In this document: positions 1 to 9,225 of the stretch, piece after piece | How positions within the stretch are numbered: the first letter of the stretch is position 1 | Layout: the number at the start of each line of letters is the position of its first letter | Assembly: GCA_937899065.1 (NCBI GenBank) | Contig: CALBPG010000114.1 | Span: forward strand, 1 to 44,690 | Direction of reading: 5' to 3' | Length of the DNA: 44,690 nucleotides | From: an uncultured Allomuricauda sp. | GTDB lineage: Bacteria; Bacteroidota; Bacteroidia; Flavobacteriales; Flavobacteriaceae | Program-made: the position numbers and the translations under genes | The notes under the pieces: generated by a model | Databases searched by the model: none | What the model saw: only the letters and a program-made list of their open reading frames with translations | Told to the model about the DNA's origin: nothing

Positions 1-672
1 ATTTTCTTGCTGTTGGGAAGTGCATACTTCGCTTACGGTTGGATGATGCAAGTTGGAGTGGATCAAGGATATGCGCCAGTGCAACCCATTCACTACTCTC
101 ATAAAATTCACGCAGGAGATAATAAAATCGAGTGTAAGTACTGTCACTCATCTGCTAGGGTTTCAAAACATTCAGGCATTCCGGCTTTGAATGTGTGTAT
201 GAACTGCCACAAATCCATTTATGAGTACAAAGGTAATCCTGAGGGGCCTAGTGCAGAAGATTTGGCCAATGGCTACACTAATGAATTCTACACTGGAGAA
301 ATCAAAAAATTATATAAGGCAGTAGGTTGGGATGAAGAAAATCAACAATACACAGGCGAAGCACAGCCTGTTGAGTGGGTCCGCATCCACAACTTGCCTG
401 ACTTTGCTTATTTCAATCACTCACAGCACGTAACGGTTGCAGGTGTCGAATGTCAAACTTGTCACGGACCTGTTGAGGAAATGGAAATTATGTACCAACA
501 TGCTCCATTGACCATGGGTTGGTGTATCAATTGTCACCGTGAAACCAACGTAAAAGTAGAGGGCAACGAATACTACGAAGCGATTCATGCCGAACTTTCA
601 AAAAAGTATGGCGTCACAGAATTGACGGCTGCTATGATGGGTGGATTGGAATGTGGTAAATGTCATTATTAA
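1..672 (+). CDS. actA: Alternative complex III pentaheme cytochrome c subunit ActA (5' partial)
   Basis: Multiheme cytochrome c of alternative complex III, the quinol:cytochrome c oxidoreductase that replaces bc1 in Bacteroidota. Five CxxCH heme-binding motifs are visible: CKYCH (133-147), CMNCH (196-210), CQTCH (451-465), CINCH (523-537) and CGKCH (652-666). The frame is open to base 1 without a convincing start, so the N-terminus lies outside the window. The first visible residues (LLLGSAYFAYGWMM) are hydrophobic and look like the end of an N-terminal membrane anchor that holds the hemes on the periplasmic face. It is the first visible gene of an act-cox operon; actB follows after 27 bases. 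Identity is firm from the motif count and the neighbouring genes. Confidence 0.95.
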   Translation: MFLLLGSAYFAYGWMMQVGVDQGYAPVQPIHYSHKIHAGDNKIECKYCHSSARVSKHSGIPALNVCMNCHKSIYEYKGNPEGPSAEDLANGYTNEFYTGEIKKLYKAVGWDEENQQYTGEAQPVEWVRIHNLPDFAYFNHSQHVTVAGVECQTCHGPVEEMEIMYQHAPLTMGWCINCHRETNVKVEGNEYYEAIHAELSKKYGVTELTAAMMGGLECGKCHY

Positions 673-699
673 TAAAGAAGGAAATTCGAGATATATCGT

Positions 700-3600
700 A
701 TGGCATCAAACAAGAAATACTGGAAAAGTGAAGCGGAATTAAATCCGAACGATTCCATTGTTGAGACGCTAAAGCAAAACGAGTTTACGGAGCATATTCC
801 CGTAGATGATTTTCTAGGGGATAAAGAAACCCTCTCCGATTCGTCCACCAATCGTCGAGATTTCTTAAAATATATAGGTGTTTGAACAGCTGAGGCAGCA
901 GCTGCATCTTGAGAAGGGCCGGTGCACAAATCTTAGACCTACGAAGTCCAGCCTGATAGAATCGTTCCTGGCGTAGCAAATTACTATGCCACTACCATTG
1001 CCGATGGTTTCGATTTTGCCAGTATCCTTATCAAAACCAGAGAAGGACGGCCTATCAAAGTGGAGAACAATACCATGGCAGGAGTCAATGGTGGTGCTAA
1101 TGCAAGAGTCCAGGCTTCTGTACTTTCTTTATACGACAGCAAACGTGTTCAAGGACCCAGCGCAAATGGTGAGCCCATTGAATGGAAGGTTTTGGATGCT
1201 ACGGTACGCGCTAAGTTGGGAAGTTTGGCTACAACTGGTAAGAAAATTGTGTTATTGACGCAAACCTATGCGAGTCCATCTACTTCCCGTTTGATAAAAG
1301 ATTTTCAGGTAAAGTATCCAAATAGCTCACATGTAACGTACGATGCTATATCGCAGGATGCTGCGTTGAATGCGTTCAATAGCATGTATGGAGAACGCGC
1401 TTTAGCGGATTATGACTTTTCCAAAGCGGATTTAATCGTTTCCTTCGGAGCTGATATTTTGGGAGATTGGCAAGGGGGCGGATATGATAGTGCTTATGCC
1501 AAAGGACGTGTTCCAAAGAATGGAAAAATGTCCAAGCATATCCAAATGGAGAGTAATATGTCACTCTCTGGTGCCAATGCCGATGACAGGGTGCCTATGA
1601 CCGCTACTGAGCAAAAAATTGCTTTGGCCAAGTTATATGGTAAGTTGAATGGCAGTAACGTAGGGGGTGGTACTTCCGAGGTAGATGCTGTAGTAGATGC
1701 TTTGGCTTCTAAAATCAGAAAAGCGGGTAGTAAAGCAGTTGTGGTAACTGGTTTGGACGATATCATTGCTCAGATGGTGGTTTTGGCCATCAACAAAATG
1801 CTCAATAGTGACGCTTTTGATTCGGAACACCCAAAATATACAAGACAAGGAAATACTTCGCAGGTAGCCAAGTTGGTATCCGACATGAATGCGGGCCGCA
1901 TAGGTGCACTTATCATGGATGGAGTGAATCCTGCGTACAGTTTGCCAAATGCAGAAGAATTTGTTTCTGGTCTGGCTAAGGTAGACGTCTCGGTTGATTT
2001 TGCTTTTAATCAAGATGAGACTGCTATAGCTTCTAAATACGTTGCAGCGTCTTCCCACTTTTTAGAGTCTTGGGGTGATGTGGAATTCAAAAAGAATCAC
2101 TTTGCATTAACCCAACCTACGATTCGTGAGTTGTTTGATACGCGTCAATTCCAGAATTGTCTGTTGAATTGGATGGGTGAGTCAAAGTCATACTACGAGT
2201 ATATCCGTGAAACTTGGGATAGCTCGATTCTTAATGGTGCGAGTTGGAACCAAGCTTTGCAAGATGGTTTCTTCAAAGGTGGAGAGGGTGTTATGATGAT
2301 GACCGAGGATGCAGCAACTCCTGTTGTTGCCGAGGTAAGTGAAGAAACTGAAGAAGTGGAAGAGCCTGCTATGGTTTCTTTGACGGCTGCAGTGCGGTCT
2401 TTGGTAAATTCAACAAGTGATGGAATTGAATTGCTTCTGTATTCCAAAACCGGTATGGGGGATGGAAAACAAGCCAACAATCCTTGGTTGCAAGAGTTTC
2501 CTGACCCGATTTCCAGAGTTTCTTGGGATAACTATCTCATGGTCTCCAAGGCAGATGCAGAGACCTGGGAATTGGAAAACTACAATGTTGCCGATGGTGG
2601 ATTGAACGGTAGTTTGGTGAACATCACTGTGGATGGAAAAACAATCAACAATGTTCCAGTTATTATTCAGCCTGGACAAAAACAAAATACGGTAGCTTTA
2701 GCTCTTGGATATGGCCGAAAAGAAGGCATGAAAGAGGAGATGGCTACCGGTGTAAATGCTTTTGCCTTTTACAAGGACTTTTCAAGCGTGCAAACCGCCT
2801 CTATTGAAAAAGCTGCTGGAGAACATGAGTTTGCTTGTGTTCAGTTGCACAAAACCATGATGGGACGTGGTGATATCATCAAAGAGACTTCTTTGGAGAT
2901 TTTCAACACGAAAGACAAGCACGAGTGGAACCACATGCCAGAGGTGAGCTTAAACCACCAAGAGATTCCGGTGACTTCACCAGATGCAGATTTGTGGCAA
3001 GAGTTTGATCGTTCTATTGGACACCACTTTAACATGTCCATTGATTTGAACGCTTGTACCGGTTGTGGAGCTTGTGTTATTGCATGTCATGCAGAAAACA
3101 ACGTTCCTGTTGTAGGAAAAGCTGAAATACGCAAATCGAGAGATATGCACTGGTTGCGTATCGATAGATATTACTCTTCCGAAGAAACCTTCGAGAAGGA
3201 CAACCAAAAGAAAGACGGCCTTGATGGTCTGTTTGGAGATAATGGTGCTTTGGGTGGCTTTGGTCAGATGGAAGACCCATCAACCAACCCTCAAGTAGCC
3301 TTCCAACCTGTAATGTGCCAACACTGTAACCACGCACCTTGCGAAACGGTTTGTCCAGTTGCAGCGACAGCACACAGTAGACAAGGTCAAAACCATATGG
3401 CATATAACCGTTGTGTGGGAACACGTTACTGTGCGAACAACTGTCCGTATAAAGTGCGAAGGTTCAACTGGTTCCTGTACAACAACAATGACGAGTTCGA
3501 TTATTACATGAACAATGACCTAGGTAAAATGGTCATCAACCCTGACGTAAACGTGCGTTCAAGAGGGGTCATGGAAAAATGTTCGCTTTGTATCCAGATG

Positions 3601-3840
3601 ACACAAAAAACGATTTTGGATGCAAAACGCGAAGGTCGTGTTATCAAGGATGGAGAGTTCCAAACGGCTTGTTCATCCGCTTGTAGTTCTGGTGCAATTG
3701 TATTTGGGGATATCAATGATGAAGAAAGCCAGATTGCAAAATTGAAAGAAGATGATAGAATGTACCACTTGTTAGAGCACGTAGGCACCAAGCCAAACGT
3801 ATTCTATCAAGTTAAGGTGCGCAATGCTGAAGAAGCATAA
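700..3840 (+). CDS. actB: Alternative complex III molybdopterin-like/iron-sulfur subunit ActB, interrupted by three in-frame stops
   Basis: Large periplasmic subunit of alternative complex III: a molybdopterin-oxidoreductase-like domain followed by a ferredoxin-like domain carrying electrons from quinol to the cytochromes. The N-terminus has a Tat-like motif (NRRDFLKYIGV, residues 51-61), typical of the Tat-variant family in Bacteroidota. From about residue 786 there are cysteine clusters for iron-sulfur centres: CTGCGACVIAC, CQHCNHAPCETVC, CVGTRYCANNC and CSLC...ACSSAC. Read from ATG 700, the frame stays the same to 3840 but has TGA at 883-885, TGA at 910-912 and TAG at 934-936; the protein sequence around and between them (TAEAAAAS, EGPVHKS, VQPDRIVPGVANYY) still matches the family. 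The intact downstream part opens at ATG 1060 (926 aa). Without the stops the product would be 1046 aa, a normal length. Sequence error seems likelier than gene loss. Confidence 0.9.
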
Positions 3841-3871
3841 TCAATAAATAGAAGTTAATAGTAGTTACAAT

Positions 3872-5614
3872 ATGGCGTCGCATTACGAAGCACCTATTCG
3901 AAAACCACTTGTCCTAGGCGATAAGGGATACCACGATGTTACCGTGGATATTGCCCGTCCGGTTGAAGGCAAGGCCAATAAGCAATTGTGGATTGTGTTC
4001 AGCATCGCATTGGTGGCCTTTCTTTGGGGGCTTGGGTGTATCATTTATACCGTTTCCACAGGTATTGGGGTTTGGGGTCTTAACCGAACCGTAAACTGGG
4101 CTTGGGATATCACCAACTTTGTATGGTGGGTAGGTATTGGTCACGCAGGAACCCTGATTTCAGCGGTATTATTGTTATTCCGTCAGAAGTGGAGAATGGC
4201 GATTAACCGTTCTGCGGAGGCTATGACGATTTTCTCTGTAATCCAAGCAGGACTTTTCCCCATCATTCACATGGGACGTCCTTGGTTGGCATATTGGGTG
4301 CTACCTATTCCAAACCAGTTCGGTTCGTTGTGGGTAAACTTTAATTCCCCACTACTTTGGGACGTATTCGCGATTTCAACGTACTTATCGGTATCACTTG
4401 TTTTCTGGTGGACAGGTCTTCTGCCTGACTTTGCTATGATTCGTGACCGCGCGGTGCGCCCTTTCCAAAAGAAAATCTACAGTCTTTTGAGTTTCGGTTG
4501 GTCCGGAAGAGCAAAAGATTGGCAACGTTTTGAGGAAGTATCCTTGGTCTTGGCTGGTTTGGCTACGCCTTTGGTACTTTCTGTACATACCATTGTATCC
4601 TTTGACTTCGCCACTTCGGTAATTCCAGGATGGCACACCACGATTTTCCCTCCCTACTTTGTGGCAGGAGCGATTTTCTCTGGGTTTGCTATGGTAAACA
4701 CCTTGTTGATTATCATGCGTAAGGTGTGCAGCTTGGAAGCTTACATTACCGTACAGCATATTGAGTTGATGAACATTGTAATCATGATTACAGGTTCTAT
4801 TGTAGGTTGTGCTTACATCACTGAGCTGTTTATAGCCTGGTACTCAGGAGTGGAATATGAACAATATGCATTCTTGAACAGAGCTACTGGTCCTTATTGG
4901 TGGGCTTATTGGGCAATGATGACTTGTAATGTATTCTCACCGCAGTTCATGTGGTTCAAAAAATTGCGAACTAGTATTATGTTCTCTTTCTTTATTTCTA
5001 TTGTTGTAAACATTGGAATGTGGTTCGAACGTTTCGTAATTATCGTAACCTCTTTACATAGGGATTACCTTCCTTCTTCTTGGACGATGTTCTCTCCAAC
5101 TTTCGTGGATATTGGAATTTTCATCGGAACCATCGGTTTCTTCTTTGTACTGTTCTTATTGTACTCAAGAACCTTCCCGGTTATCGCTCAAGCGGAGGTG
5201 AAATCTATTTTGAAATCTTCTGGTGAACGCTTTAAAGTGCTTCGTGCCGAAGGAAAACCATTATATGTGAAGCCTGCCAATGGAATCATCATTGAAACAG
5301 AGGTAGAAGAAGTTGAAGAAGCAGAACCGGCAAGTGGCGGTATAATTGGTGCGCCCGTGATGCAATTATTGGGGGCGATTGGGAATTTTGACAAGGACAC
5401 CCAAATTCCGGATGATTTGAAAAAAGTAAAGGGAATAGGTCCTTTGATGGAAAAGACCTTGAACAAGATAGGTATCTTCTCTTTCCTTCAGGTAAGCAAG
5501 ATGACCGCGAACGAATACAATTTATTGGATTCGATTACCGGTTCTTTCCCTGGACGAGCACAGCGAGATGATTGGGCCGGTCAGGCGAAAACCTTGATAA
5601 ACTTAGATAAATAA
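3872..5614 (+). CDS. actC: Alternative complex III membrane subunit ActC (NrfD/PsrC family) with C-terminal helix-hairpin-helix extension
   Basis: Integral membrane quinol-oxidising subunit of the NrfD/PsrC type. The 580-residue product starts at ATG 3872, 31 bases after actB. About ten hydrophobic helices fill residues 35-440, with characteristic stretches such as FVWWVGIGHAGT and HMGRPWLAYW. After the last helix comes a cytoplasmic acidic linker (residues about 465-490), and then residues about 514-580 carry a helix-hairpin-helix-like segment (LKKVKGIGPLMEKTLNKIGI) related to modules seen at the ends of other Bacteroidota proteins. The core NrfD part alone would be about 460 residues, so the tail is an addition. 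The assignment of the membrane part is firm; the role of the tail is unknown. Confidence 0.93.
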   Translation: MASHYEAPIRKPLVLGDKGYHDVTVDIARPVEGKANKQLWIVFSIALVAFLWGLGCIIYTVSTGIGVWGLNRTVNWAWDITNFVWWVGIGHAGTLISAVLLLFRQKWRMAINRSAEAMTIFSVIQAGLFPIIHMGRPWLAYWVLPIPNQFGSLWVNFNSPLLWDVFAISTYLSVSLVFWWTGLLPDFAMIRDRAVRPFQKKIYSLLSFGWSGRAKDWQRFEEVSLVLAGLATPLVLSVHTIVSFDFATSVIPGWHTTIFPPYFVAGAIFSGFAMVNTLLIIMRKVCSLEAYITVQHIELMNIVIMITGSIVGCAYITELFIAWYSGVEYEQYAFLNRATGPYWWAYWAMMTCNVFSPQFMWFKKLRTSIMFSFFISIVVNIGMWFERFVIIVTSLHRDYLPSSWTMFSPTFVDIGIFIGTIGFFFVLFLLYSRTFPVIAQAEVKSILKSSGERFKVLRAEGKPLYVKPANGIIIETEVEEVEEAEPASGGIIGAPVMQLLGAIGNFDKDTQIPDDLKKVKGIGPLMEKTLNKIGIFSFLQVSKMTANEYNLLDSITGSFPGRAQRDDWAGQAKTLINLDK

Positions 5615-5618
5615 ACGT

Positions 5619-6143
5619 ATGGCATCCACAACGTTCAAAGCGATTTACGATGATGACGATGTGCTAATGCACGCAGTCAAAAAGATTCGTGCTGAAAAAT
5701 ACCATATCGAAGAAGTATACACTCCTTTTCCGGTACACGGATTGGATAAGGCAATGGGATTGCCTCATACTCGGTTGGCTATTACAGCTTTCATGTACGG
5801 CTGTTTGGGCTTGACTGTGTCCATTGTAATGATGAATTACATCATGATTGAAGATTGGCCACAAGATATTGGAGGTAAGCCAAGTTTTAGCTATTTGGAA
5901 AATATGCCGGCTTTCGTACCTATCATGTTTGAGTTGACGGTTTTTTTCGCGGCGCACTTGATGGTTATCACATTTTATTTAAGAAGTAGAATGTGGCCGT
6001 TCAAAGAAGCCGAAAATCCCGATGTGCGAACCACGGATGACCATTTTTTGGTGGAAGTGGAAGTTGGAAACGACGAAGAGGCTTTAAAACAATTATTGTT
6101 GGAAACCGGTGCCGTAGAGGTGCATGTTCCCAAAAAAAAGTAA
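5619..6143 (+). CDS. actD: Alternative complex III subunit ActD (DUF3341)
   Basis: Small membrane subunit of alternative complex III, DUF3341 family, 174 aa. It starts 4 bases after actC, indicating translational coupling. The N-terminal cytoplasmic part (FKAIYDDDDVLMHAVKKIR) resembles a regulatory or ferredoxin-like fold and is followed by the family signature around VYTPFPVHGLDKAMGL. Two hydrophobic helices follow (about residues 53-75 and 95-120), then a C-terminal cytoplasmic segment ending in a lysine run. It packs beside ActC and ActF; no cofactor residues are expected. The poly-A tract that encodes its last lysines runs into the start of actE. Confidence 0.92.
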   Translation: MASTTFKAIYDDDDVLMHAVKKIRAEKYHIEEVYTPFPVHGLDKAMGLPHTRLAITAFMYGCLGLTVSIVMMNYIMIEDWPQDIGGKPSFSYLENMPAFVPIMFELTVFFAAHLMVITFYLRSRMWPFKEAENPDVRTTDDHFLVEVEVGNDEEALKQLLLETGAVEVHVPKKK

Positions 6144-6144
6144 G

Positions 6145-6720
6145 ATGATGATAAAATCTTTTGGTAAAGTACTTCTAGGATTATCATTGGTAGGATTGAT
6201 GACCTCTTGTTTCAACAAGAACAGTCCCAATTACCAGTACATGCCCAACATGTACGAATCTGTAGGGTACGAAACCTATGAGCAAGTCGAGAATGGCCTT
6301 TTCCCGCAAGGAACGGAAGCCATGTTGCCTGCAGACAATACAATTTCTAGGGGCTACATGCCTTACGAGTTTGACAACACATTAGAGGGTAAAGAGTTGG
6401 CACGTTTGCAGCCTAGTCCATTGGATTCCCTTCAATCTGAGACTAATTTGGCCAAAGGAAAAGAACTTTACGATATCTATTGTGCTATTTGCCACGGGGC
6501 GAAAGGAAAAGGACAAGGATGGCTTGTAAAGAGAGAAAAAATTCTTGGAGTGCCAAGCTATGATGATGTTGCAAGAAATATTACAGTAGGGAGCACCTAC
6601 CATACCATGTATTACGGATTGAATTCCATGGGATCTTACGCTTCCCAAATGGATAATGAAAAAGAGCTATGGCAAGTAGCCGAATATGTGATGCAACTCA
6701 AAGCAGACCTAACTAAATAA
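6145..6720 (+). CDS. actE: Alternative complex III monoheme cytochrome c lipoprotein ActE
   Basis: Monoheme cytochrome c subunit, anchored as a lipoprotein, that passes electrons towards CoxB. Starting at ATG 6145 (or the adjacent ATG 6148) gives a signal sequence ending in a lipobox, GLMTSC, at residues 17-22. A longer reading from 6124 would overlap actD and put extra charged residues before the signal, so I reject it. The heme motif CAICH is at residues 113-117, and the probable sixth ligand methionine lies in MGSYASQM near the end. Length 191 aa. It starts one base after actD, so the two are probably coupled. Confidence 0.92.
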   Translation: MMIKSFGKVLLGLSLVGLMTSCFNKNSPNYQYMPNMYESVGYETYEQVENGLFPQGTEAMLPADNTISRGYMPYEFDNTLEGKELARLQPSPLDSLQSETNLAKGKELYDIYCAICHGAKGKGQGWLVKREKILGVPSYDDVARNITVGSTYHTMYYGLNSMGSYASQMDNEKELWQVAEYVMQLKADLTK

Positions 6721-6741
6721 TTGGATAGATAGCAGAATACT

Positions 6742-8097
6742 ATGTATACGTTTTCAAACAATCTTAAAATAGGCTCCTTTATCGCAATGGCGGTTGGGTT
6801 GATTTGCTTGGCTACAGGCTTTTTGACCGCTCCGTCAACTGTTGAAGAAGCGAAAGCCATGGTGGCTCCTCATGGCGATGACCACGGTCATGGCGAACAT
6901 GCTGGTGAAGGTGGTGGACATTCAACCGCTGTGTTTGATGGGGACAACGAAGTTCATGCCAGTGGCGATGAGCATGCTGAAGGGCATGGCGCCTCGCATG
7001 ATGAGCACCTGTTGCACCAATTGCAAAACAGACCTTGGGCAGCATTGTACGTTGCGGCTTTTTTCTTTTTTATGATTGCTTTGGGTGTTTTGGCGTTTTA
7101 TGCGATTCAAAGAGCAGCGCAAGCCGGTTGGTCGCCTTTGTTATTCCGGGTTATGGAGGGAATTACTGCCTATCTGGTACCTGGAGGAATCATTGTTTTT
7201 GTGATTTTATTATTGTCTGTGCTCCACATGAACCATATGTTCGTTTGGATGGATGCCGATACGGTAGCAAATGATGCCTTGTTGCAAGGAAAAAAAGGGT
7301 ATTTGGACCCAACATTCTTTTTAATTCGTGCATTGGTTTTCTTGGGAGGATGGATTTTCTACCGGGAGTATTCACGTAGACTGTCCTTAGCACAAGATGA
7401 CTCCGATAACAATTCGAATTTCGTAAAGAATTTCAGATGGTCTGCAGCCTTTTTAGTATTCTATTTGGTAACGGAATCCATGATGTCTTGGGACTGGATA
7501 ATGAGTTTAGATCCACACTGGTTTAGTACATTATTTGGATGGTATGTTTTCGCTAGCATGTTTGTATCCGGTATCACAACCATAGCCATTGTTACCGTAT
7601 ATCTCAAGTCAAAAGGATACCTAACGGAAGTAAACGATAGCCATATTCACGATTTGGCCAAGTTTATGTTCGGGATTAGTATTTTCTGGACGTATTTGTG
7701 GTTTGCCCAATTTATGTTGATTTGGTATGCCAACATTCCTGAAGAGGTTACGTACTATGTAGCACGTTTTCAAGATTATAAACTGCCATTTTTCGGTATG
7801 CTTGCGATGAATTTCATCTTCCCGCTTTTGGTGTTGATGAATAGTGATTACAAACGTATCAATTGGTTTGTTATTATGACAGGGATTGTAGTGTTGTTTG
7901 GACACTATCTCGATATTTTTAATATGGTTATGCCTGCCACGGTTGGGGACCAATGGAGTTTGGGAGTTCCTGAAATTGGAGGCATACTGTTTTTTGGGGG
8001 ATTGTTTACATTTTGGGTCTTTACGGCGCTTTCCAAAGCACCATTGCAACCCAAACGAAATCCATTTTTGGAAGAGAGTCGACAATTTCATTATTAA
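6742..8097 (+). CDS. actF: Alternative complex III membrane subunit ActF (quinone-binding subunit 2)
   Basis: Second large membrane subunit of alternative complex III, distantly related to ActC, 451 aa with about ten hydrophobic helices. After the first helix (residues 8-30) comes a long periplasmic or loop segment at residues about 40-92 that is extremely rich in His, Gly, Asp and Glu (HGDDHGHGEHAGEGGGH, then HASGDEHAEGHGASHDEHLLH). Conserved membrane stretches include SMMSWDWIMSLDPHWFSTLFGWY, shared with the family. The ActC/ActF pair forms the membrane arm with one quinol site; ActF is the homologue thought to lack direct quinol turnover in known structures. It starts 21 bases after actE and coxB follows after 25. 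Confidence 0.93.
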   Translation: MYTFSNNLKIGSFIAMAVGLICLATGFLTAPSTVEEAKAMVAPHGDDHGHGEHAGEGGGHSTAVFDGDNEVHASGDEHAEGHGASHDEHLLHQLQNRPWAALYVAAFFFFMIALGVLAFYAIQRAAQAGWSPLLFRVMEGITAYLVPGGIIVFVILLLSVLHMNHMFVWMDADTVANDALLQGKKGYLDPTFFLIRALVFLGGWIFYREYSRRLSLAQDDSDNNSNFVKNFRWSAAFLVFYLVTESMMSWDWIMSLDPHWFSTLFGWYVFASMFVSGITTIAIVTVYLKSKGYLTEVNDSHIHDLAKFMFGISIFWTYLWFAQFMLIWYANIPEEVTYYVARFQDYKLPFFGMLAMNFIFPLLVLMNSDYKRINWFVIMTGIVVLFGHYLDIFNMVMPATVGDQWSLGVPEIGGILFFGGLFTFWVFTALSKAPLQPKRNPFLEESRQFHY

Positions 8098-8122
8098 TTG
8101 GATTAAGTCTTAGAGAGAAGAA

Positions 8123-9181
8123 ATGACCGCATTATTGACTTTGACTGTTTTAGTACTGGTGGCCATTGCCATTTGGCAAATGACCAAAATTTTTCAATTG
8201 TCCCAGCTAAAAACGGAAACCACTGAGGTGGCTACGGATGCCGATAACAAGAACAACGGTTATCTTTTATTCGGGTTCTTGATTTTCATTTACGGAATCA
8301 CCATCTTCAGTTTTGCAAAATATACCAAGGTATTATTGCCTGAAGCGTCTTCAGACCATGGGGCTGAATATGACCAGTTGATGTGGGTTTCATTTGCCAT
8401 TATCTTTTTTGTGCAAACTATAACCCAAGCATTGCTGCACTACTTCGGATACAAGTATCGTGGTGAAAAAGGGAAAAAAGCTCTGTTTTTTGCCGACAAC
8501 GATCGTTTAGAGTTCATCTGGACCATCATTCCAGTCATTGTTTTGGCAGGTCTTATCCTATGGGGACTATATACCTGGACCAATATCATGGATGTCAATG
8601 ACGAAGGTGACCCTTTAATTGTGGAGTTATACGCACAACAATTCAATTGGACTGCTCGTTATGGCGGCACCGACAATGTATTGGGTGATGCGAGTGTTCG
8701 TTTAATTGATATCAATAGAGCCAATGTTTTAGGTTTGGATGAGGCAGACCCGAATGCTACAGATGATGTAATTGTTAAGGAACTGCACTTGCCCGTAGGG
8801 AGAAAGGTGAACTTTAAAATGCGTTCACAAGATGTTTTGCACTCTGCGTATATGCCTCACTTTAGAGCACAAATGAATTGTGTGCCTGGAATGGTTACCC
8901 AATTCTCGTTTACCCCAACAGTTACAACTGAAGAGATTCGATTGAACCCTGATGTGGTGGACAAAGTACAACGAACCAACGCAATTCGAGCACAAAGGGC
9001 TGCTGAAGGAAAACCAGATTCAGAACCTTGGGTTTTTGATTACGTTTTGCTTTGTAATAAAATCTGCGGTACTTCGCATTACAACATGCAAATGAAGATT
9101 ATCGTGGAAACAGAAGAAGAATTTAATAAATGGTTGGAAGAACAGGCCACCTTTGGGGATACTGTGACCTCCAATCCATAA
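8123..9181 (+). CDS. coxB: Cytochrome c oxidase subunit II (CuA)
   Basis: Subunit II of an aa3/caa3-type oxidase, 352 aa, which receives electrons at the binuclear CuA site and delivers them to CoxA. CuA ligands are visible: H240 (QDVLHSAYMPH), then CNKICGTSHYNM with C311, C315, H319 and M322. Canonical subunit II has two helices; here four hydrophobic segments precede the cupredoxin domain (about residues 1-20, 48-72, 90-112 and 130-152). No CxxCH motif is present, so the electron donor is the ActE/ActA cytochrome rather than a fused cytochrome. It sits between actF and coxA, supporting a physical Act-oxidase supercomplex. Confidence 0.95.
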   Translation: MTALLTLTVLVLVAIAIWQMTKIFQLSQLKTETTEVATDADNKNNGYLLFGFLIFIYGITIFSFAKYTKVLLPEASSDHGAEYDQLMWVSFAIIFFVQTITQALLHYFGYKYRGEKGKKALFFADNDRLEFIWTIIPVIVLAGLILWGLYTWTNIMDVNDEGDPLIVELYAQQFNWTARYGGTDNVLGDASVRLIDINRANVLGLDEADPNATDDVIVKELHLPVGRKVNFKMRSQDVLHSAYMPHFRAQMNCVPGMVTQFSFTPTVTTEEIRLNPDVVDKVQRTNAIRAQRAAEGKPDSEPWVFDYVLLCNKICGTSHYNMQMKIIVETEEEFNKWLEEQATFGDTVTSNP

Positions 9182-9225
9182 GATATATTGCTAGAAAAGA
9201 AAATTGAACAATTAAAAATTAGGTT

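Noticed and set aside
883..912. TGA codons in actB as possible selenocysteine sites
   Set aside because: Only one TGA falls at an expected Cys, a TAG follows nearby in the same frame, and no insertion element structure or selenium gene is visible. Damage or sequence error explains all three stops more simply.
986..1258. Open frame on the plus strand over the actB stop cluster
   Set aside because: Out-of-frame shadow of the actB coding sequence, with no recognisable protein features.
6124..6144. Longer start for actE overlapping actD
   Set aside because: Adds seven charged residues before a proper lipoprotein signal; ATG 6145 or 6148 gives the standard form.
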